A DNA stretch of 43,287 nucleotides. It comes from Gammaproteobacteria bacterium. GTDB taxonomy: Bacteria > Pseudomonadota > Gammaproteobacteria > Steroidobacterales > JABDKV01. Each line of letters starts with the position of its first letter. Within the stretch, counting starts at the first letter, position 1. Positions 7,992-15,888 of this stretch are shown here, one piece after another. The stretch covers positions 1-43,287 of the forward strand of contig JAOTXU010000004.1 of assembly GCA_029862165.1 (NCBI GenBank), read 5' to 3'. The notes beneath the pieces are model-generated. The model made no database searches. It saw nothing but the letters and a program-made list of their open reading frames with translations, and was not told the origin of the DNA. A program made the position numbers and the translations under genes.

Positions 7992-9266
7992 ATGGGCGCA
8001 AAAGGCACAGATGTCAGCCGCAATGTAGGCATAGATGCGATGGCCTTTCATGGCCCGCACTGCTATCTGGAAATGGCCGATCTCGCCAACGTACGCGGGG
8101 TCGATCCCAATAAATACATTCATGGTCTGGGTCAGCGGCAAATGGCAGTTGCCACCCCGTGCGAGGACACCGTGACCATGGCAACAGTCGCCGCGTATCG
8201 TGCGCTGAAGCGTTTTGACATAGACCCCGGTGAAATAGGCACATTAATAGTGGGTACCGAAACCGGCGTGGACCACAGCAAACCAGTCGCGGTGTATGTC
8301 CACGACATGCTGGGGCTGGCACCAAACTGCCGTACTTTTGAAACAAAACACGCCTGTTACGGTGCGATGGCAGGTTTGACCTCTGCCATGGACTGGATTT
8401 CTGCCGGCCGAGCACGTGGACGCAAGGCACTGATCGTTGCATCCGACATCGCACGTTATGGTCTGAAGACCGCAGGCGAGCCGACACAGGGTGCCGGAGC
8501 CGTCGCAATGATCGTCGGTGAAAAACCACGCCTTTTGCAACTCGATCCGGATACCTTTGGCGATTACACACGACAGGTAATGGATTTCTGGCGGCCGCTG
8601 TATTCCAAATACGCTTTTGCCGACGGACATTACTCCATCGATTGTTATCTCGATGCATTTACCGGCGCCTGGGGCGACGCCTGCGAAAATGCCGGCACGT
8701 GGGATCGCTTGCGGCTCGATCAACTCGCCGCCTGTTTTTATCACGTACCTTTCGTCAAAATGGCGCGCAAGGCCCATCATCGTCATTGCGAAACCGAATG
8801 GGGCGATACGGTGACTGGTGATGACGAAAAAATGGTGCAGCTAAAAGCTTCGTATGACCGTCAGGTCGCACCCTGGTTGGAACTGAACAGCGTGATTGGC
8901 AATATCTATACCGGCTCGATGTTTTTGTCGTTGATGGACTATTTGCGCAAGGCTGAACCTGCCGGTGGCGAGCGGCTGAGTTTGTTTTCCTATGGCAGTG
9001 GTTGTGGCGCAGCCTTTGGCACGGGTGTAGTTACAGATTCCGCAACTCGTTACGCCGCCAATATCGATCCGGCCGAGCACTTGGCACGACGCAAACGACT
9101 CGATATAGAGCGATACGAGCAACTCATCACAGCATCTGAGACGGCAGATCATAATGAGGCGCCCTACCCCGACCCGGCAGACTGGGATCTGGGGCCCGGA
9201 CTTTACTTTGTCGGTACGCGCAATCATATTCGCGAATACACGGGGAGTGCGTCGGATACGCTGTGA
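7992..9266 (+). CDS. Hydroxymethylglutaryl-CoA synthase family enzyme
   Basis: This thiolase-fold enzyme is predicted to condense an acetyl donor with a beta-keto acyl-CoA or acyl-ACP. The catalytic cysteine lies in FETKHACYGAMAG (C122 from this start), with the acid in VGTETGVDHSK and the histidine in YHVPFVKMARKAHH. The C-terminal FSYGSGCGAAFGTG motif is also standard. Two in-frame ATGs compete, at 7974 and 7992; the second has GAGG upstream at good spacing and begins MGAKGTDVSRNVGIDAM, so it is preferred (424 residues). No HMG-CoA reductase, mevalonate kinase or polyketide genes are in the window, so mevalonate synthesis and beta-branching cannot be separated. The stop overlaps the kinase gene's GTG. 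Confidence 0.87.
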   Translation: MGAKGTDVSRNVGIDAMAFHGPHCYLEMADLANVRGVDPNKYIHGLGQRQMAVATPCEDTVTMATVAAYRALKRFDIDPGEIGTLIVGTETGVDHSKPVAVYVHDMLGLAPNCRTFETKHACYGAMAGLTSAMDWISAGRARGRKALIVASDIARYGLKTAGEPTQGAGAVAMIVGEKPRLLQLDPDTFGDYTRQVMDFWRPLYSKYAFADGHYSIDCYLDAFTGAWGDACENAGTWDRLRLDQLAACFYHVPFVKMARKAHHRHCETEWGDTVTGDDEKMVQLKASYDRQVAPWLELNSVIGNIYTGSMFLSLMDYLRKAEPAGGERLSLFSYGSGCGAAFGTGVVTDSATRYAANIDPAEHLARRKRLDIERYEQLITASETADHNEAPYPDPADWDLGPGLYFVGTRNHIREYTGSASDTL

Positions 9267-10303
9267 GCCCGACTGAAATTCCCGCTGAAGTATTACAACA
9301 CTGGCAATGTCTGTCAGATACCAGCAGCCGCCGCATTACCGCTGGACTGATCAACGATACTTACCAGCTAACTTCTCGCGACCACACGAAGTACGTATTA
9401 CAACGTCTGCACCCGGTATTTAAAGCGGAAGTCAATCGCGACATCCGGGCGATTACCGATCACCTGAAATGGCAGGGCATGCGCACACCCTCAGTCATGC
9501 CTTGTGACGATGGCGCTTTGTGGTGTGAACATGACGGGCGAGTCTGGCGTCTGCTCAGTCACGTATCCGGTCACACCGTACACGCCGTGGCCGATGCCAA
9601 CATGGCATACCAGGCCGGTCATATAGCCGCACGCTTTCATGCGGCGCTGGGCGACTTTGAATACGAGTACCGTTCCGGTCGTTTCAACGTACACGACACC
9701 GCGGCGCACCTGGAAAGACTGACCGATGCTTTACAGGACCAACACGATCACCGGCATTACCCCTCTGTCGCCCGGCTGGCTCTCAGAATCCTCGCCACAA
9801 CCGATCGTTTTGATGACATAGATAAACTGCCAATGCGCCATTGTCATGGCGATCTGAAAATATCCAACATCGTTTTTGACGAGGACAACAGTGCGATCTG
9901 TCTTATCGATCTCGATACCGTCGGTCAAATGGTCTGGCCACTGGAGATGGGTGACGCATTGCGTTCGTGGTGTAACCCGCGCACGGAAGATAAGTTACGT
10001 GCCGACCTGGATCTGCAGATCCTGGATGTGGCTATGATTGGCTACGCCGCTGCCATGCCCGCGTGGCTGACAGTGACGGAAAAAGAGAATCTGATCGCCG
10101 GTCTGGCGCGTATTTGTCTGGAGCTGTCGGCGCGGTTTTTAACCGACGCGTTACGAGAAAGTTATTTTGGCTGGGATAACAAAACTTACGCGACACGCGG
10201 CGATCACAATCTCGCACGTGGCAAGGCGATGTATTCTTTGTACGACGATGTTATGAAAAAACGCGCCGCCGCCGAAAAAATCGTAAAGAAACACCTTTTG
10301 TAG
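9263..10303 (+). CDS. APH-fold small-molecule kinase
   Basis: This 346-residue protein has the aminoglycoside-phosphotransferase/choline-kinase fold. The N-terminal lobe contains SRRITAGLINDTYQL and KYVLQRLHP. The Brenner motif is HCHGDLKISNIVF, followed by LIDLDTVG as the metal-binding DxD. Overall form resembles the sugar- and homoserine-kinase-like APH proteins such as N-acetylhexosamine kinase, rather than resistance enzymes. The GTG at 9263 overlaps the preceding stop (GTGA), so expression is coupled to the HMG-CoA-synthase-like enzyme. The coupling suggests one pathway, perhaps phosphorylation of a branched acid or alcohol, but the substrate is unknown. Confidence 0.82.
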   Translation: MSPTEIPAEVLQHWQCLSDTSSRRITAGLINDTYQLTSRDHTKYVLQRLHPVFKAEVNRDIRAITDHLKWQGMRTPSVMPCDDGALWCEHDGRVWRLLSHVSGHTVHAVADANMAYQAGHIAARFHAALGDFEYEYRSGRFNVHDTAAHLERLTDALQDQHDHRHYPSVARLALRILATTDRFDDIDKLPMRHCHGDLKISNIVFDEDNSAICLIDLDTVGQMVWPLEMGDALRSWCNPRTEDKLRADLDLQILDVAMIGYAAAMPAWLTVTEKENLIAGLARICLELSARFLTDALRESYFGWDNKTYATRGDHNLARGKAMYSLYDDVMKKRAAAEKIVKKHLL

Positions 10304-10400
10304 TTTTCTGTTTTAGTGCTGTCTCTCCTCTTCGAGTGGCAAACACCTTCGACGCCAACTATGCTGGTGTGTATTGCTCTTGGCCCTGGAGGGACCAAAA

Positions 10401-10730
10401 ATGCCCAACTACTTGATCGCGCAGGTAAAAGTAAATGACGATAGCTGGATTCCAGAATATGCGGCACATGTACACGATATTGTCCATCGCCACGGTGGCA
10501 AGTACCTGTCGCGCAGCGGCAATATTACGACGCTTGAAGGTAAAGAGTGTACCGCCAGTCTCGTCGCCGTCATCGAGTTTCCAACCGGGGATGCCCTCCA
10601 GGCGTTCCTTTCGGACCCGGACTACGCCCCGTACGCCAAAGCGCGGCAGGACGGTACCGATAGCGACTTCATTGCCATTGACGCAACTGACGTAGCGGGA
10701 ACGATTCCCTATTTGAGCGCTGGCGGCTGA
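10401..10730 (+). CDS. DUF1330 domain protein
   Basis: This 109-residue protein has the dimeric ferredoxin-like alpha/beta-barrel fold of DUF1330: NYLIAQVKVNDDSW at the N-terminus, HGGKYLSRSGNITTLEG in the middle and ASLVAVIEFPTGDALQAFLSDPDYAPYAKAR toward the end. The fold is related to small monooxygenase-like proteins, but no activity is established for the family. The ATG at 10401 is preceded by an excellent GGAGGGA, so an upstream TTG in the same frame is discounted. It is monocistronic and converges with the MscS-type gene. Confidence 0.85.
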   Translation: MPNYLIAQVKVNDDSWIPEYAAHVHDIVHRHGGKYLSRSGNITTLEGKECTASLVAVIEFPTGDALQAFLSDPDYAPYAKARQDGTDSDFIAIDATDVAGTIPYLSAGG

Positions 10731-10770
10731 CCCGACGCTTTTCCAAATCATGTCACCGAGAGCGCGCCCT

Positions 10771-12402
10771 TTATTCGGGGACGGGCTCGCCATCCTTGCG
10801 CATGATCATGACCCGACGGGAATACGGTATCTCAATGCCATTCTCATCAAAAGCGATCTTGATCCGTCTGCGCAGATCTCGCTCGACCTCCAGGTGGCAA
10901 CCGGGTTTTACTCGGGTGACTGTGCGGATCAACAGTTGTGACTCGGCAAAATTGTCCAGGCCCTTGACGGACGTTGCCTCCAGCGCCATATCGTTTTCAG
11001 CTTTCAGCTCTTCACCGGTCGTCTTGAGTACATCAAATACCTTGTTCAGATCTGACTCATAGGCAACACCAACTTCAACAACCGCATGTGTGTAGTCTTT
11101 CGAGTAGTTGATGAGTTCGCTGATTTGCCCGTTGCGAATGATGTGATGGCGACCAGCATTGTCCCGGATTCGCGTCGTACGCAGGTCGATTAACTCCACG
11201 ATGCCTTCCGCTTCGCCAATCTTGATGAAGTCCCCGACTAGAAAATGTTCCTCGAATAACAGGAAAAAACCGGACACGACGTCGTTGATCAGATTCTGCG
11301 CGCCCAGACCGACGGCCAGTCCGAAGATACCGGCGCCGGCAAGCACAGGGGTCGGATTGATGCCAACTTCTCTTATGATCATTACGCCAGCAAAAAAGTA
11401 CACAGCGTAGGCAATGATGCTGCGATACAATGGCACAAGCGTTTGTCGGCGCTGTCGCTGTGGTTTTGTCAGCTCGGCTTTGTTGATCAAAAGCTCTTCG
11501 ATCAGATAGTGCGCCAGCACTATCACGAGCCGGGCGAGGAATATGATCCCGATAATGCGGATAATGCGCGGGCCCCATTCGGCCAGCGGGGCGATCGCGT
11601 CGACTTGCATGACGACCAGCGTCGCTACCATGACCATAACGACGTATTCGATGCTGCGCCGGAACAACTTTACGAGTGATCGTAAGCGTTCGTAAGCGCC
11701 AGCAAATTTCGATTCGGTAATGTATTTCGCGCTGAGCGCATCGGCACTGTCGATTAGCGCCCCGAGCGCGCGCAATATCAGAATACCAACGGAGATAATC
11801 AGAAATATCCGCAACACCAGCATGATGAACGCATAAACTGCCGCAGGCAGACCGAGCCACGCGGCCGCAAGCGCCAACACCATGAGCCAGGCAGCAACGC
11901 TTAATGTGCGGCTTAGAGCGCCAAAGAACTTCTCGATGCTTTCGTCGTTGGCAGCGAGCCCCTCAAACGCTTTTGTGCGCGTGCTCAGAAAGGCAAGTAC
12001 ACGGCGCACGTATCGCAAGACGATAGTGGCTGCAATGACGAGACCCAGAATTTTGGCAAGTGCGATGCCAGTATCGATCCAAAATTGTCTTGGAATTCCG
12101 CGGACCAGCTCGAGTGTGTACTGAGGCAGGTTCTTGCCCAGATACATCAGGTATAGATTGGCACCGATCACGCCTAGGATTAGCAACGTGGCCAGCAGGA
12201 ACAGGAGTGTCCGCAGGTTCGCTTGCGTCTTTTTCGCGATTCCTTGCCAGCGGGCCAGTGCGGGTGCCGCAATAATGGCGGAAATGATACGTTTCAAAAT
12301 CCAGTTCAGGATGACAAACGCAATGGCGACGACGACGATTTCGACCGCAATAGTCGCGATATTAAGAATCAAGGGATCCAGTGCGAGGATCTTTTCAATC
12401 AT
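10771..12402 (-). CDS. MscS-family mechanosensitive channel, long form
   Basis: This 543-residue inner-membrane protein has several N-terminal membrane helices ahead of a canonical MscS pore and beta domain: AGAGIFGLAVGLGAQNLINDVVSGFFLL, then EEHFLVGDFIKIG. The family releases solutes during hypo-osmotic shock. The size is far above E. coli MscS (286 residues) and fits the extended MscS-like proteins. The ATG is supported by AAGGA six bases upstream. A second, shorter MscS homologue lies at 37628-38785. The gene lies 98 bases downstream of ubiX on the same strand but shows no overlap with it. Confidence 0.9.
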   Translation of the reverse strand: MIEKILALDPLILNIATIAVEIVVVAIAFVILNWILKRIISAIIAAPALARWQGIAKKTQANLRTLLFLLATLLILGVIGANLYLMYLGKNLPQYTLELVRGIPRQFWIDTGIALAKILGLVIAATIVLRYVRRVLAFLSTRTKAFEGLAANDESIEKFFGALSRTLSVAAWLMVLALAAAWLGLPAAVYAFIMLVLRIFLIISVGILILRALGALIDSADALSAKYITESKFAGAYERLRSLVKLFRRSIEYVVMVMVATLVVMQVDAIAPLAEWGPRIIRIIGIIFLARLVIVLAHYLIEELLINKAELTKPQRQRRQTLVPLYRSIIAYAVYFFAGVMIIREVGINPTPVLAGAGIFGLAVGLGAQNLINDVVSGFFLLFEEHFLVGDFIKIGEAEGIVELIDLRTTRIRDNAGRHHIIRNGQISELINYSKDYTHAVVEVGVAYESDLNKVFDVLKTTGEELKAENDMALEATSVKGLDNFAESQLLIRTVTRVKPGCHLEVERDLRRRIKIAFDENGIEIPYSRRVMIMRKDGEPVPE

Positions 12403-12500
12403 TGTTGATCCTTGTTAATTGATCACATTTCTGATTATGGCAGACCCAGCCCGCCGGTAAAATCAAATATTGGATGACTCAAGGGCAAAGTCGCCGCTTG

Positions 12501-13091
12501 CTATTTCCTGGATTGATCGCGGATCATGCCCTGCCAGGGCTCGAGCAGATGTGCTGCGTCCAGGTCAAATAACTCCATAAGCCGACCGACCGTGTGATCA
12601 ATCATGTCTGCGAGCGTGGCGGGTTTCATGTACAGGGTGGGTACGGGTGGAAAAATAATGCCGCCCATCTCTGTCACCGTTACCATGTTTCGCAAATGCA
12701 CAAGATTCAACGGTGTCTCGCGTACGAGCATTACCAGACGCCGGCGTTCTTTAAGCACAACATCGGCCGCGCGCGCAATGAGATTGTCGGCAACACCTGT
12801 TGCAACACAGGCCAGAGTCTTGACTGAACACGGCGCGATAATCATGCCATCGCTATGAAAAGAACCACTGGCGATCGAGGCGCCAATATTGCGCACATCG
12901 TGGACCTCATCGGCCAGTCCACGTAGTGTCGCACGGTCCATATCCAGCTCACTGGCCACATTCAACATGCCCGGACCGGACACCACCAGATGGGTTTCCA
13001 CCTCCGGTTGCTGGCTGAGCTCTTCCAGCAATCGCACGCCATAGGCGGCACCGGTAGCCCCGGATATTGCGATGATCAGCCGCTTGTTCAT
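12501..13091 (-). CDS. ubiX: Flavin prenyltransferase UbiX
   Basis: UbiX adds a dimethylallyl group to FMN to make prenylated FMN, the cofactor of UbiD-type decarboxylases in ubiquinone synthesis and aromatic-acid metabolism. The product begins with the diagnostic RLIIAISGATGAAYGVRLLE flavin-binding loop and carries IIAPCSVKTLACVATGVADN and the C-terminal RLMELFDLD segment. Length is normal (196 residues from the ATG at 13091). GGAG is only three bases upstream, and a TTG three codons earlier is an alternative. No ubiD is present in the window. The start is 38 bases from a divergent small gene. Confidence 0.94.
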   Translation of the reverse strand: MNKRLIIAISGATGAAYGVRLLEELSQQPEVETHLVVSGPGMLNVASELDMDRATLRGLADEVHDVRNIGASIASGSFHSDGMIIAPCSVKTLACVATGVADNLIARAADVVLKERRRLVMLVRETPLNLVHLRNMVTVTEMGGIIFPPVPTLYMKPATLADMIDHTVGRLMELFDLDAAHLLEPWQGMIRDQSRK

Positions 13092-13129
13092 AAGCTCCAA
13101 GTTTACCGAGACGTTTTACGGAGACCAGT

Positions 13130-13360
13130 ATGCCTTCCATAACCGAGAAAAAGCGAATAATTGCTGCGTTTCTGGCCCGTTGTAATGTCTATGCGGCAGA
13201 CCGCATCAGTCACTACCGCAAAGAACTTGATACAGCCGGTCAGATGGATGCCATGGCAATCCAGGACAAGATCGGACACTGGACGGCGTATCGCGCATTC
13301 AATGAATACACGATCGGCGAGCTCGACGGCACTGAACTCGACGATTGGTTTGAAAACTGA
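13130..13360 (+). CDS. 76-residue protein, function unknown
   Basis: This small soluble protein opens MPSITEKKRIIAAFL and ends in an acidic ELDGTELDDWFEN tail. It looks largely helical (AADRISHYRKELDTAGQMDAM). I do not recognise a family. Evidence that it is real: an ATG with GGAG six bases upstream, clean position between divergent ubiX and a convergent DUF5666 gene, and normal-looking amino-acid composition. It shares a 38-base promoter gap with ubiX. No membrane segment or metal-binding cluster is seen. Confidence 0.6.
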   Translation: MPSITEKKRIIAAFLARCNVYAADRISHYRKELDTAGQMDAMAIQDKIGHWTAYRAFNEYTIGELDGTELDDWFEN

Positions 13361-13400
13361 GCAACCAGGGGACCGCCGAGAATAACTTAGTCGCGTGATT

Positions 13401-13433
13401 GGCCCCTCCCCCTTCCATGGAGGAGAGAGGGGA
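13401..13433. repeat. C/G-rich imperfect palindrome between convergent genes
   Basis: CCCCTCCCCCTT, then CCATGG, then AGGAGAGAGGGG form an imperfect inverted repeat. A comparable CCCCCC/GGGGGG element lies at 36690-36720. Similar CCCTCTCC...GGAGAGGG palindromes are widespread extragenic elements in gammaproteobacteria. It may help end transcription between the small gene and the DUF5666 gene. Confidence 0.4.
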
Positions 13434-13460
13434 AAGAGGAATCTCTCAAGCAAGGAACGA

Positions 13461-13486
13461 CCGGGTCCCGCAACGACGGAACCCGG
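13461..13486 (-). terminator. Possible terminator of the DUF6502/DUF5666 unit
   Basis: CCGGGTCCCG (13461-13470) pairs with CGGAACCCGG (13477-13486) with one mismatch, across a six-base loop. It lies 27 bases beyond the DUF5666 stop. No strong T-run follows on either strand, so the role is uncertain. Confidence 0.35.
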
Positions 13487-13512
13487 CCATTCAGGCCGTG
13501 AAGTCCACTCTC

Positions 13513-14970
13513 CTAGTCGTCTTGTTCTTCCAGCTCGATCTCGCTTGCAAGAATGACGTTGCCGCTCAACACGGTTCCTCGTATCTGCACCGGCGTGGCA
13601 ACGCCGACCTGCGCAAAAAAATCATCTGCGGTGATTGGGGTTTCGTTGATATCTTCAAAGTCAGTATTGCCATCGGTTTGTATAGTCAGACCGAGTACCT
13701 GCAGATTTGGTCGCGTGACAGACTCTACCGGCGCTTTGATTTCGACCTCGTCCTCGGCATCGTCGCGCTCGACCTGCGCCGCGATGAGATTTCCCGACCC
13801 ATCCATGAACGCCTTGATCTCGATCCAATCTCCGGTGGCAATGTCTTCGAGGCCGAATGACGGATCTTCCAGATCGCTGTCATCTTCAAATTGGGTAACT
13901 TCGTTTGTGCCAATGACCAAACCCAGCACCGTGATCGTTCCCGCCGCTGTGTCGACAGCATCGACAGTGGCCTCCAGTTCGATGTCAGCGTTTTGTCGCA
14001 GACTCACCTCTTCGGCTACCAACACACCACTGCTATCCAGGTTGCCTTCGACTTCTACTTTCACACCTTCAGCCAGATCGGCAGCAGTACCGTTCTCGTA
14101 TTCGGTCGAGCCGGTCGTGGTAACTGGGTGACCCGTGACATCGAAGTCCGTCGCCGAAACGAATCGGGTAATGAGACCTTCGATTTCGACATCGTCGCCG
14201 TCGTCGCCCGGCAGGTCATCGTCTTCAAACTCAACTTCGGTGGCGATGAGTTCGCCGGTGGCCCCAAACGTCGAGCCTTCGGCCTCCACTCGCATACCTT
14301 CTTCAATCTGCCCGGCGGGAAAATCCTCCAACGTCGCACCGGAGTAGTCGATCACCTGTGCATTAATTTGAAAAGTCATGACACCGGTGTCGAGTGCCAC
14401 AACTATTCCAGTAACTTCGAATTCAGTGTCGTTGGTCAGCTCGATGTGCGTGGCCGTAATGCTGCTGTCGGCTCCGACGAACCCGCTTACTTCGACGACC
14501 TGTCCCTCGCTCAGACCCTCTATAGAGTTTGGAACAAAGCTATCGTCAAAACGCGTACCGGAATCGACTATGACAGTCTGACCCATAACCACCAGGGTAC
14601 CGGCGGCAGTATCGATGCTGTCGATGGGGCCTTCGACCTCGTCGTCAAAAATGACATCGTCTGCCGTACCGTTCTCACCATCGTCATCGATGGTGCCGAT
14701 CACTGTTACCACCTTACCTACATCCAGGTCGGACTCCGTCCCCGGGCTATCGTCGATGGTGAACGTGGCAGCGCTGGTATCGAAACGGACCCCGTTGACA
14801 AATATGCTGCCAAAACCGGTAATAACGCCCTGAGCAACACCGCCTCTATCGATACCGCCGTCAGGTGGCGGCGTGTTGCCACCGGGTGGCGTGAACGTTG
14901 CACCGCCTCCTCCACCACAGGAAACAGCCGCGAACGCCATTAAAACAATTAACAATTTTCGAGTATTCAC
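13513..14970 (-). CDS. DUF5666 repeat lipoprotein
   Basis: This 485-residue exported protein begins with a short basic and hydrophobic segment ending AFAAVSCGGGGG, a likely lipoprotein signal and anchor. It then shows about six tandem beta-rich repeats of the DUF5666 type; examples are GVITGFGSIFVNGVRF, EGPIDSIDTAAGTLVVMGQ and EATVDAVDTAAGTITVLG. The mature part is strongly acidic (many Asp and Glu), suggesting an envelope or surface location. The GTG at 14970 is chosen because AGGAG lies eight bases upstream and the signal peptide begins there; a longer frame runs into the DUF6502 gene. It starts one base after that gene's stop, so the two are coupled. Function is unknown. Confidence 0.82.
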   Translation of the reverse strand: MNTRKLLIVLMAFAAVSCGGGGGATFTPPGGNTPPPDGGIDRGGVAQGVITGFGSIFVNGVRFDTSAATFTIDDSPGTESDLDVGKVVTVIGTIDDDGENGTADDVIFDDEVEGPIDSIDTAAGTLVVMGQTVIVDSGTRFDDSFVPNSIEGLSEGQVVEVSGFVGADSSITATHIELTNDTEFEVTGIVVALDTGVMTFQINAQVIDYSGATLEDFPAGQIEEGMRVEAEGSTFGATGELIATEVEFEDDDLPGDDGDDVEIEGLITRFVSATDFDVTGHPVTTTGSTEYENGTAADLAEGVKVEVEGNLDSSGVLVAEEVSLRQNADIELEATVDAVDTAAGTITVLGLVIGTNEVTQFEDDSDLEDPSFGLEDIATGDWIEIKAFMDGSGNLIAAQVERDDAEDEVEIKAPVESVTRPNLQVLGLTIQTDGNTDFEDINETPITADDFFAQVGVATPVQIRGTVLSGNVILASEIELEEQDD

Positions 14971-14971
14971 T

Positions 14972-15787
14972 TCATTTACTCCTGGAGTCTTCGATAAGAT
15001 ACATTCCAATCCCCGCTCTGATTCCGCCTTCCTCGTCTTCAGATTCATGACTGGAGAGCCATTGATCCGTTTCTTCGAGCAGGGCTTCCCCTTTTTCTTC
15101 GATCATCTGATAGAGGGCTTTCATGGCCTCGGGGCTAACTTTTCGATTCGTGGCGCGACCCTCGAAACGACCTGTCTTTTCTTCACCACGTGTCAGGTTG
15201 TGGTTGATCGTTTCACCCAGGTCGTACCAAACGCTGCCGGCACGCAGAACTGCCTTAGGATCCAGCGATGCAGGCATGTAAAAACGGCTTAGTACTTCAA
15301 GCGTTCCATCCGGGTTTTCCCGCACCGCGCGAACGCTTAGTAGCTCCTTAAAAAGAGCAACCGGTGGGATATCCCCGGCGTAGCGCTTCATCAAACTTTC
15401 AAAACTCGGATGAGCCCCACCCCGCCTGAGGGTTAAGGGTCTCTTTTTACTGTCGAGAAATTCCGGGTCCTGATGCCAGCCCGACAATACCCTTGCGGCG
15501 TAACTGATCTTGCTTTCGAATTCGGCAGATTCATCGCTGTCAGTGGACTTTCGCAGACGCGTGACTTCACGCCGGCTCAGTCCGGTCAGTATGGCAACCC
15601 GCGACACATTGGTCGGTCGGCCCTTGCGACCGTAGTCTTCAGTCGCCACTTTGACAAAAATCTTGCGTGACAAGTCCGTAAACTCTTTCCAGGTAATTCC
15701 ACTACGTAACAACATGGCCACCACTGGTCGCAGGATCTGCTCACAGGCTTGGAGCACCTGGTGTCTCAGATTCGTTTGCATGTCCAT
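14972..15787 (-). CDS. DUF6502 family protein, probable DNA-binding regulator
   Basis: The 271-residue product matches the DUF6502 family in form: a helical N-terminus (QILRPVVAMLLRSGITWKEF), then RVAILTGLSRREVTRLRK at about 63-80, which reads as a helix-turn-helix, then a C-terminal domain of unknown role. Its start codon lies inside a perfect 13-bp inverted repeat (15783-15815) whose centre holds a likely -10 box. This is the layout expected for self-repression. No Shine-Dalgarno precedes either ATG (15787 or 15781), so a leaderless message is possible. It is followed after one base by the DUF5666 lipoprotein gene. Control of that gene is the obvious hypothesis. Confidence 0.75.
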   Translation of the reverse strand: MDMQTNLRHQVLQACEQILRPVVAMLLRSGITWKEFTDLSRKIFVKVATEDYGRKGRPTNVSRVAILTGLSRREVTRLRKSTDSDESAEFESKISYAARVLSGWHQDPEFLDSKKRPLTLRRGGAHPSFESLMKRYAGDIPPVALFKELLSVRAVRENPDGTLEVLSRFYMPASLDPKAVLRAGSVWYDLGETINHNLTRGEEKTGRFEGRATNRKVSPEAMKALYQMIEEKGEALLEETDQWLSSHESEDEEGGIRAGIGMYLIEDSRSK

Positions 15788-15815
15788 ATATGTGCGATAT
15801 TAGCACATATATGGA
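15783..15815 (-). promoter_or_regulatory. Perfect inverted repeat over promoter and start of the DUF6502 gene
   Basis: TCCATATATGTGC (15783-15795) and GCACATATATGGA (15803-15815) are exact reverse complements, separated by seven bases. Read on the minus strand, the centre contains TAATAT preceded by TGC, an extended -10 pattern, ten bases before the ATG at 15787. A TTGACT lies further upstream, but its 21-base spacing is too long for a standard promoter. The left arm contains the start codon itself. A protein bound here would cover both the -10 element and the translation start. Confidence 0.7.
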
Positions 15816-15888
15816 TAATGTAAAGTCAAGGATAACCAAGCCAACCTGGACAGATCGGCCCGGGATTTAGAAACAAACCTTTGATGTG

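Noticed and set aside
8014..8786. Long minus-strand frames opposite the HMG-CoA-synthase-like gene
   Set aside because: Composition is typical of antisense shadows and no family features are seen; the plus strand encodes a full catalytic enzyme.
7974..10303. Mevalonate pathway operon
   Set aside because: Only the synthase-like gene is present; the adjacent kinase has the APH fold and not the GHMP fold of mevalonate kinases.
13891..14943. A 350-codon plus-strand open frame opposite the DUF5666 gene
   Set aside because: It mirrors the Asp/Glu-rich repeats of the real gene, has no recognisable domain, signal peptide or good Shine-Dalgarno, and the minus-strand frame has a clear lipoprotein signal and family repeats.
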